Shown: positions 1 through 5,121 of the stretch, piece by piece
Numbering within the stretch: the stretch's first letter is position 1
Layout: the number at the start of each line of letters is the position of its first letter
Source of the DNA: Hyphomicrobiales bacterium
Lineage (GTDB): Bacteria; Pseudomonadota; Alphaproteobacteria; Rhizobiales; Devosiaceae
Direction: 5' to 3'
DNA length: 6,697 nt
NCBI GenBank assembly: GCA_028290345.1
Contig: JAQGKB010000130.1
Coordinates: 1-6,697, forward strand
Notes under the pieces: generated by a model
The model's input: only the letters and a program-made list of their open reading frames with translations
Databases searched by the model: none
Told to the model about the DNA's origin: nothing
Program-made: the position numbers and the translations under genes

Positions 1-290
1 ATCATGCCGAGGGCGGCAAAGACCGCGCCGCGCCCTCCGCGCAACTGGAACCCGATCCAGATGGAGAGGTTGACAACGTTGACGCCAGGAAAGGCCTGGG
101 CCAAGGCAAGCCCGCTGAGGAATTCCCGCTCGGACAGCCATCGGCGGTTTTGAACGAACTCCCGCATCATCCAACCCGTCACGCCGCCGCCGATGGCGCT
201 GAGTCCAGCTTTGGAGAAGCCAACGAAGATATCGACCAGGCTGGGCACCGCCACCGTGGAGTCCGGGCTCTTCTCTATCGGTTCGTCCAC
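1..290 (-). CDS. CHR-family (chromate transporter) protein, N-terminal part, cut by the left window edge
   Basis: An open frame runs off the left edge of the window, so only the first 96 codons of an inner-membrane anion transporter are visible. The translated stretch has the layout of a CHR domain: residues 22-39 give a hydrophobic helix with the glycine-rich FSKAGLSAIGGG core, then GWMMREFV (39-46), RRWLSEREFL (49-58), LALAQAFPGVNVVN (61-74) and the IWIG...RGGRGA turn (77-89) leading into a second membrane segment. These are family hallmarks. The usual role is chromate or sulfate-like anion transport, but the real substrate cannot be told from this fragment. I chose the GTG at 290 because AGGGGGA lies about 10 bases upstream and the N-terminus then has family-like length. 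An in-frame ATG at 362 would add 24 Arg/Gln-rich residues and has no clear ribosome binding site. The gene follows tarD in the same direction after about 100 bases. Whether it is a one- or two-domain CHR protein is unknown. Confidence 0.88.
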   Translation of the reverse strand, partial: MDEPIEKSPDSTVAVPSLVDIFVGFSKAGLSAIGGGVTGWMMREFVQNRRWLSEREFLSGLALAQAFPGVNVVNLSIWIGFQLRGGRGAVFAALGM

Positions 291-392
291 GATCGGCGAT
301 TCCCCCTGACGTTGCTGTGGCCTAATTGAGGCTTGCGGCCTTGTCCACGCGGCCCCGCTCATACTGCAGCGCCATGACAATTTGCCGCGAGG
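291..392. other. Spacer between tarD and the CHR gene
   Basis: About 100 bases separate the tarD stop from the preferred GTG of the next gene. I see no hairpin followed by a T-run and no convincing promoter, so read-through from tarD is possible. On the minus strand it holds a 17-codon ORF (ATG at 375, TAG ending at 322) without a ribosome binding site, and the alternative in-frame ATG of the CHR gene at 362. If that ATG were the true start, the gap would shrink to 30 bases. Confidence 0.5.
301..307 (-). promoter_or_regulatory. Ribosome binding site supporting the GTG start of the CHR gene
   Basis: On the minus strand this reads AGGGGGA, with 10 bases to the GTG at 290. The alternative ATG at 362 has no comparable purine-rich site, so this motif is the main reason for the chosen start. 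The spacing is slightly long, so the call is moderate. Confidence 0.5.
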
Positions 393-1556
393 TCAGGCCA
401 GAGCCTTCATCACCTCATAAAGCTTCGACTTGGCCTCGAAACCGACGCCGGGCACCTGCGGCAGGCTGACATAGCCGTCTTCAACCCGGATGGCGTCGGC
501 AAAACCGCCGAAGGGCTGGAACACGTCCGGGTAGCTTTCATTGCCGCCAAGCTGCAGGCCGGCGGCGATGTTGAGCGACATCTGGTGGCCGCCATGCGGC
601 ACCACGCGGCGCGACGACCAGCCCATGTCCTTCATCACCTCGAGGGTGCGCAGGTATTCGACGAGCCCATAGGACAGGGCGCAATCGAACTGTAGGAAAT
701 CGCGGTCGGAGCGCATGCCGCTGTAGCGCAGCAGGTTGCGCGCATCCTGGTGCGAGAAGAGGTTCTCGCCCGTGGCCATCGGGCCATCATAGTGTTCGGC
801 CAGTTCGGCCTGCAGCGCAAAGTCCAGCGGATCGCCGGCTTCCTCGTACCAGAACAGGCCGTAGGGTTTTAGCGCCTTGGCATAGGCGATGGCGGTTTCG
901 GTATCAAAACGTCCATTGGCGTCGACGGCCAGATACTTGCCGTCGCCCACGACCTCGATGACCGCCTCGATGCGGGCGAGATCCTCGGCCAGCGATGCGC
1001 CGCCGATCTTCATCTTCACGACCTTGTAGCCGCGATCGAGATAGCCGCGCATCTCCGCTTGCAGCTTGGAGTGATCCTTGCCCGGATAATAGTAGCCGCC
1101 GGCGGCATAGACCCAGACCTTCTCATCGGCGACGCCGTTCCGGTAACGGTCTGCAAGGACCCTGTAGAGCGGCTTGCCTTCGATCTTTGCCACCGCATCC
1201 CAGACGGCCATGTCGATGGTACCGACGGCAACCGAACGTTCCCCGTGCCCTCCCGGCTTCTCGTTGGTCATCAAGGCCGTCCAGATGGCGAAGGGATCGA
1301 GATTGTCGTGCTCTTCATCCACGAACGTGGCGGGATCGGCTTCCATCACGCGGGCGATGAAGCGATCGCGCATCAGCGCGCCCTGGCCATAGCGGCCATT
1401 CGAATTGAAGCCGTAGCCGATGACCGGCTTGCCGTCCCGGACGACGTCGGTCACCACAGCGACGACCGAGCAGGTCATTTTCGAAAAATCGATATAGGCA
1501 TTGGCAATGGGTGAGGCGATCGAGGCCGTCGTCTCTCGAATTTCAGTAATTCTCAT
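393..1556 (-). CDS. tarD: D(-)-tartrate dehydratase, enolase superfamily (mandelate racemase subgroup)
   Basis: A cytoplasmic Mg2+ enzyme expected to remove water from D-tartrate, giving oxaloacetate. The 387-residue protein matches, from memory and closely along its whole length, the characterised Bradyrhizobium japonicum TarD (388 aa). The N-terminal capping domain (about 1-125) carries NAYIDFSKMT, GYGFNSNGRYGQG and NEKPGGHGERSVAVGTIDMAVWD. The barrel carries YAAGGYYYPGK, VVKMKIGG with K181 and K183 (general base), metal ligands D212, E238 and E264, and the general-acid histidine H321 in VPHGGHQMSL. All five fall within one residue of the Bradyrhizobium numbering (K184, D213, E239, E265, H322). 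I chose the ATG at 1556 because homology begins at MRITEIRE. A longer TTG start at 1592 would begin inside the arm of an inverted repeat and add 12 unconserved residues. The ribosome binding site is weak (GGA four bases before ATG). This is the fifth gene of the apparent operon. Identification by recalled homology is strong but not biochemical proof. Confidence 0.92.
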   Translation of the reverse strand: MRITEIRETTASIASPIANAYIDFSKMTCSVVAVVTDVVRDGKPVIGYGFNSNGRYGQGALMRDRFIARVMEADPATFVDEEHDNLDPFAIWTALMTNEKPGGHGERSVAVGTIDMAVWDAVAKIEGKPLYRVLADRYRNGVADEKVWVYAAGGYYYPGKDHSKLQAEMRGYLDRGYKVVKMKIGGASLAEDLARIEAVIEVVGDGKYLAVDANGRFDTETAIAYAKALKPYGLFWYEEAGDPLDFALQAELAEHYDGPMATGENLFSHQDARNLLRYSGMRSDRDFLQFDCALSYGLVEYLRTLEVMKDMGWSSRRVVPHGGHQMSLNIAAGLQLGGNESYPDVFQPFGGFADAIRVEDGYVSLPQVPGVGFEAKSKLYEVMKALA

Positions 1557-1590
1557 CTGGTCCGGGATCCATGAATTAGACGTCGTCACC

Positions 1591-1626
1591 AATCGAGGCA
1601 GCCGGTCGAGACCGGCTGCCTCGATT
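1591..1626. repeat. Perfect 17-bp inverted repeat in front of tarD
   Basis: The arm AATCGAGGCAGCCGGTC (1591-1607) is followed by GA and its exact reverse complement (1610-1626). In RNA this would form a stem of about 16 GC-rich pairs with a tetraloop. It begins four bases after the stop codon of the upstream gene and ends 34 bases before the tarD ATG. No T-run follows on either strand, so it is not a canonical intrinsic terminator. An mRNA-stabilising or processing hairpin, a weak attenuator, a rho-independent terminator without a U-tract, or a member of a dispersed palindromic family are all possible. Confidence 0.9.
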
Positions 1627-1630
1627 GACG

Positions 1631-2782
1631 TTAGGCTACCCTATACTTCTCGATCGCTTCCTGCGGGTCACAGCCAAGGCCCGGGATTTCCGGCACGGTG
1701 ACGGTGCCGTCATCGTTCAGGTCAGGCGTGTGCTTGTAGATTTGGCCGAACATCGGGTTCAGCCCACGCGGATAGAACTCGAGGATATGCGCATTGGGAA
1801 TCGCGCCGAGCAGTTGCAAATGGACCTGCTGGTCGCCGTGCGGGGCAATTGCCAGGCCGTGGGCCTGCGCCATTGCCGCGATCTTCATGAATTCGGTCGC
1901 GCCGCCGGTATAGCGGGCATCCGGCTGCAGGAAGGCGATCGACTGGGTGGCGATCAGGTCGCGGAAACCGTGCTTGGTGTATTCGTTCTCGCCGGTGGCC
2001 AGCGGGATGGTGGTGGCGCGCCCGAGCTTGGTGAAGCCTTCGTAGTCGTCGGGCTGCACGGCTTCCTCGAACCAGTAGATGTCGAAGTCCTCGACGCGCT
2101 TGGCCAACTGGATCGCATCGTTGTAGCTATAGGCACAGTTGGCATCGATCATCAGCTTGATGTCGGGCCCGAGTGCCTCGCGGACGGCCTTCACGCGCGC
2201 CACGTCCTCAGCGATCGGCACGGCGCCGATCTTCATCTTCACGGCGCGCGCGCCACGATTGATGTGCCCGGTCATCTCGTCCTGCAACTCCTTCAGCCCC
2301 TTGCCTTCCGCGTAATAGCCGCCGGCGACATAGGTCGGGATCTTGTTGCGGTAGCCACCGAGCAGCCGGTAGATCGGCAGGCCAGCGAGCTTGGCCTTGA
2401 TGTCCCAGAGCGCCAGGTCGATCGAGGACAGCGCGCGTGTTTCGAGCCCGCGGCGGCCATAAAGCTTGGGCACCCAATACTTGGACCAGATCGCCTCGGT
2501 CATCGTGGGGTCCTTGCCGACCAGCTGTTCGGCAAACTGCATGCGCAGAGCGTTTTCGCCCGGATTGTTGCGGCCGACGCCGTAGCCGGTCACCCCGATA
2601 TCCGTCTCGACCTTGGTGATCGCCATGTTCACGTGCGAGTACGTGTGCAAGCCGTTGGAGATCGGTTGCTCCCGCTTCCACGAATAGCAGGCTGAGGTGA
2701 TGTTGGTGATCTTGATCTCACCGCGCGCCTGCTGGATGAACTCCATCCCAGCACGGGATTCCTTGTCGGCAACTTCAGTCAT
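1631..2782 (-). CDS. Enolase-superfamily dehydratase, mandelate racemase/muconate lactonizing type, substrate unknown
   Basis: A 383-residue enzyme with the complete catalytic set of the mandelate racemase subgroup. The capping domain covers about residues 20-135 (YSHVNMAITKVETDIGVTGYG, LSSIDLALWDIKAKLAGLPIY). The barrel carries K182 and K184 in VKMKIG, metal ligands D213, E239 and E265 (MIDANCAY, WFEEAV, ATGENEY), and the D288/H315 pair (LQPDARYTGG, IAPHGDQQ). Such enzymes take a proton from the carbon next to a carboxylate. In a sugar-acid cluster the likely outcome is dehydration to a 2-keto-3-deoxy acid or related product. The segment YVAGGYYAEGKGLKELQDEM followed by RG...VKMKIG and AEDVAR resembles the same stretch of the neighbouring TarD much more than that of the third enzyme. 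A substrate related to tartrate or an aldarate is therefore a reasonable guess, but no more. The ATG at 2782 has AGGGAG six bases upstream. It lies 55 bases after the previous gene. Confidence 0.9.
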   Translation of the reverse strand: MTEVADKESRAGMEFIQQARGEIKITNITSACYSWKREQPISNGLHTYSHVNMAITKVETDIGVTGYGVGRNNPGENALRMQFAEQLVGKDPTMTEAIWSKYWVPKLYGRRGLETRALSSIDLALWDIKAKLAGLPIYRLLGGYRNKIPTYVAGGYYAEGKGLKELQDEMTGHINRGARAVKMKIGAVPIAEDVARVKAVREALGPDIKLMIDANCAYSYNDAIQLAKRVEDFDIYWFEEAVQPDDYEGFTKLGRATTIPLATGENEYTKHGFRDLIATQSIAFLQPDARYTGGATEFMKIAAMAQAHGLAIAPHGDQQVHLQLLGAIPNAHILEFYPRGLNPMFGQIYKHTPDLNDDGTVTVPEIPGLGCDPQEAIEKYRVA

Positions 2783-2788
2783 AGACGT

Positions 2789-2794
2789 CTCCCT
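2789..2794 (-). promoter_or_regulatory. Ribosome binding site of the second enolase-superfamily gene
   Basis: On the minus strand this reads AGGGAG, six bases before the ATG at 2782. The spacing is near ideal and it fixes the start of the 383-residue protein. The bases between it and the ATG belong to a small AGACGTCT palindrome, probably by chance. Confidence 0.7.
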
Positions 2795-2837
2795 ACTTTC
2801 TAATATTGGTCTTTCTCGCGACGACGCGCCGTTCCGA

Positions 2838-3995
2838 TCAGGTATCGACCACCGAGCCGTCGCGGTGCTCGCGCATCTCGATCGGGCGGGTCACCTGCGG
2901 GAATCTCTCGGCAGCATCGGGTAGCAGTTCGATCCCCAGACCCGGTCCGTTCGGGATGGTGATGAAGCCGGCGACCGGCTCCGGCAAGCCGCTGACCATG
3001 TTGTCGCCGCGCAGGCGGCCGTGGCCTTCCGCGTCGGGGTTGGCCGACGGGTATTCCTGGATGGCGAGGTTGGGGATGGCAGCGCCCAACTGCAGGCAGG
3101 CGGCGAGGCTAACCGGGGAAAGCGGGTTGTGCGGCACGATCTGCGTATTGAAGGATTCCGCCAGCGCCGCGATCTTGTGCCCGGCCGTGATGCCGCCGCA
3201 GATGCAGATGCAGGGCCGCAGGAACTGTACGGCATTGCGCTGAAGCAACGTCTGGAACTGGTAGATGCTGGTAAAGCGCTCGCCGGTCGCGATCGGAATC
3301 GGAATCTGCGAAGCGATCCAGGCCATCGCGTCGGGCGATTGCGGCGGCATCGGATCCTCGTAGAACATCGGGAAAAATGGCTCGATTGCGCGGCCGAAGG
3401 TGATCGCCTCTGCGGGCGTGAGCCGGCGGTGGATTTCGATGCAGAGATCCACATCCGGGCCGACCGCCTCGCGAAAGGCGCGGACGTTGTCGACACCATC
3501 CTGCATCTTGCGAGCGTGCGCCTGGAAATAGAGTTGGCCGACAGGCTCGTCGAGGAACGGGTTCAGGTGGCCAATCGCGGTGAAGCCCTGCGCCTTGAGC
3601 GACAGCATGCGCTCGATCTGCTTTTCGAGCGTCTTGCCCTTGACGTGGGCATAGAGCCGCGCGCTGTGGCGCATCTGGCCCCCAAGCAGTTCGTAGATCG
3701 GCACGCCCAGATGCTTGCCCTTGAGATCCCAGAGGGCGATATCGATCGCCGAAATCGCACCGGTGATCGCCGCGCCGGTGAAGTGATGCGCGCGGCTCAT
3801 GACGTTCCAGTGGCGCTCGATCGGTCGCGGATCGAGGCCCACCAGGTATTCGCCGAATTTGGTGATGGCGGCGGCGCTCGCTTCCAGGTGCCCCCAGGCC
3901 CCGGACTCGCCGATACCTTTCAAGCCGTCATCGGTCTCGATCTCGACGTAGAGATATCGATCGATGAACATTGGCGTGACGCGTGTGATCTTCAT
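2838..3995 (-). CDS. Enolase-superfamily protein of the galactonate/mannonate dehydratase type, substrate unknown
   Basis: A 385-residue protein with the enolase-superfamily fold. The capping domain is residues 1-115 (YVEIETDDGLKGIGESGAWGH, AISAIDIALWDLKGKHLGVPIYELLGG). The barrel lacks the KxK motif (GFTAIGHLNP at 137-146) and instead has the His-based centre of DgoD and ManD: EIHRRLTPAEA (187-197) with H189, EDP with E213, ATGER with E239, and VPHNPLSPVSLAA with H289. HRRLTPAEA and FYEDPMPP recall D-mannonate dehydratase. PHxPLxPxxLAAC and the tail ending in DGSVVDT recall E. coli galactonate dehydratase. The first metal ligand, Asp in those enzymes, is E187 here, and the strand FLRPCICICGG has Cys262 where DgoD has Asp. 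A sugar-acid dehydratase role is inferred from family and context, and the exact substrate is not predictable. GGAGG lies eight bases before the ATG at 3995. It follows the ATPase gene by 30 bases. Confidence 0.88.
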   Translation of the reverse strand: MKITRVTPMFIDRYLYVEIETDDGLKGIGESGAWGHLEASAAAITKFGEYLVGLDPRPIERHWNVMSRAHHFTGAAITGAISAIDIALWDLKGKHLGVPIYELLGGQMRHSARLYAHVKGKTLEKQIERMLSLKAQGFTAIGHLNPFLDEPVGQLYFQAHARKMQDGVDNVRAFREAVGPDVDLCIEIHRRLTPAEAITFGRAIEPFFPMFYEDPMPPQSPDAMAWIASQIPIPIATGERFTSIYQFQTLLQRNAVQFLRPCICICGGITAGHKIAALAESFNTQIVPHNPLSPVSLAACLQLGAAIPNLAIQEYPSANPDAEGHGRLRGDNMVSGLPEPVAGFITIPNGPGLGIELLPDAAERFPQVTRPIEMREHRDGSVVDT

Positions 3996-4003
3996 GCTCT
4001 GGC

Positions 4004-4008
4004 CCTCC
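4004..4008 (-). promoter_or_regulatory. Ribosome binding site of the DgoD/ManD-like gene
   Basis: On the minus strand this reads GGAGG, eight bases before the ATG at 3995, within the 30-base gap after the ATPase gene. It is the strongest ribosome binding site in the window and confirms the start. Confidence 0.75.
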
Positions 4009-4025
4009 CCGAGCCATTGGTCGAA

Positions 4026-5120
4026 CTAGGCGGTGACGCAGAGGCAATCCTGTGCGGGCAGGAAGGCGTGCGTGAAACTGGGCTCCGGCTTGTTCTCGAC
4101 GAACACGCGGAGCGATCCGAAGGGCGTCGTGCCGATGATCTCGTGCACCGCCCCCTGGTAGAGGTCGGTGAGCAGCGCGAACGGCACCAGCGTGCCGCCC
4201 GTATCGGTGTGCTGCGCCGGATCGACGAGCCGGATCTTTTGCGGCCGTACGGCGACGCTGAACGAAGCGCCTTTTGCCGGCGACTCGGGAGCCCGAGCGG
4301 CAACGCGGGTGCCGTCCGCGGTCTCCAGCACGACCGCCGTCTCGGCGCCGTTGCTGAGCGATGAGACGATCTTGCCGGTGATGATGTTGGCGCCGCCCAC
4401 GAAATCGGCCACATAGGCGGTCCGCGGCTTCACGTAGATTTCGTCGGCGGTCCCAAATTGTTCGATGCGGCCCTTGTTGATCAGCACGACCTCATCGCTC
4501 AACGACAGTGCCTCCACCTGATCGTGGGTCACGAGGATCGTGGTGAGGTTGAACTGCTCATGCACGTTCTTGAGCCAAGCCCGAGCCCGCTCGCGTAGTT
4601 GGGCATCGAGATTCGACAGGGGTTCGTCCAGCAGCAGCAGCCGCGGCCGGTAGACCAGCGCCCGGGCGATGGCGACGCGCTGCTGCTGTCCGCCGGAAAG
4701 TTGGTAGGGATAGCGGTCGGCCAGCATCTCGAGCTCGAGGCGCTTGAGCATCTCGCGCGAGCGCTCGTTGCGCTCCTCCTTGGGAATGCGACGGATTTTC
4801 AGCGAGTAGCCGACATTCTGCAGCACAGTCATGTGCGGCCAGAGCGCATAGCTTTGGAAAACGAAGCCGAGATTGCGCTTTTCGGTCGGCGTGTTGACGG
4901 CATGCTTTTCCGAATAGACCAGATCGCTGCCGATCTGGACTTCGCCGCCCGTCGGCTGGTCCAATCCGCCGATGATGTTGAGCAAGGTGGTCTTGCCGCA
5001 ACCGCTTGGTCCGAGGAGCGAAGTGAACGAACCTTCCTTGATCGAAAGGTCCAGTTCCTTCAGCACGTCCAGAGCGCCATAGCTCTTGCGGAGCCCGCTT
5101 AGTTTGACTGCAATGGTCAT
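4026..5120 (-). CDS. ABC importer ATPase of the iron/spermidine/phosphonate type
   Basis: The 364-residue cytoplasmic ATPase that powers import through the adjoining permease. All ABC motifs are intact: Walker A GPSGCGKTT (37-45, K43), Q-loop Q89 in FVFQSYALWPHMTV, signature LSGGQQQR (141-148), Walker B LLLLDEP (161-167, E166), D-loop SNLD (169-172) and switch histidine H199 in LVTHDQ. The region after about residue 230 is a TOBE-like regulatory or substrate-sensing domain (ADFVGGANIITG, FSVAVRPQKIRL). Length and domain order are those of PotA/FbpC-type importer ATPases. I chose the ATG at 5120, one base after the permease stop, because the conserved domain starts at IAVKLSGLRKSYG and AGAGG lies 10 bases upstream. 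A TTG at 5156 would add 12 residues inside the permease gene. The arrangement TGA-G-ATG suggests translational coupling. Context points to a sugar-acid or hydroxy-acid substrate rather than the usual iron or polyamine; this is inference. Confidence 0.95.
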   Translation of the reverse strand: MTIAVKLSGLRKSYGALDVLKELDLSIKEGSFTSLLGPSGCGKTTLLNIIGGLDQPTGGEVQIGSDLVYSEKHAVNTPTEKRNLGFVFQSYALWPHMTVLQNVGYSLKIRRIPKEERNERSREMLKRLELEMLADRYPYQLSGGQQQRVAIARALVYRPRLLLLDEPLSNLDAQLRERARAWLKNVHEQFNLTTILVTHDQVEALSLSDEVVLINKGRIEQFGTADEIYVKPRTAYVADFVGGANIITGKIVSSLSNGAETAVVLETADGTRVAARAPESPAKGASFSVAVRPQKIRLVDPAQHTDTGGTLVPFALLTDLYQGAVHEIIGTTPFGSLRVFVENKPEPSFTHAFLPAQDCLCVTA

Positions 5121-5121
5121 C

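Noticed and set aside
322..375. 17-codon minus-strand ORF between tarD and the CHR gene
   Set aside because: No ribosome binding site, no recognisable product, and it overlaps a possible alternative start of the CHR gene. A chance frame is the simplest explanation.
1591..1626. Canonical rho-independent terminator after the second dehydratase gene
   Set aside because: The stem is strong, but no T-run follows it on the minus strand (GGTGACG comes next) or on the plus strand (GACGTTAG comes next). It is reported as an inverted repeat of unknown role instead.
1625..2695. 356-codon plus-strand open frame opposite the second dehydratase gene
   Set aside because: It is a mirror of the coding gene with low-complexity Asp/Arg/His/Gly-rich composition, and the minus-strand frame has a full catalytic set.
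2783..2837. Possible promoter or operator in the 55-base gap, including the AGACGTCT palindrome and an AATATT stretch
   Set aside because: The palindrome is only eight bases and no -35/-10 pair is convincing. Continuous transcription from the upstream genes is simpler.
3021..4364. 447-codon plus-strand open frame antisense to the DgoD/ManD-like gene and the ATPase gene
   Set aside because: It spans the boundary of two well-supported minus-strand genes, is rich in Arg, Ala, Asp and Gly, shows no recognisable motif, and is the kind of long antisense frame common in high-GC coding DNA.
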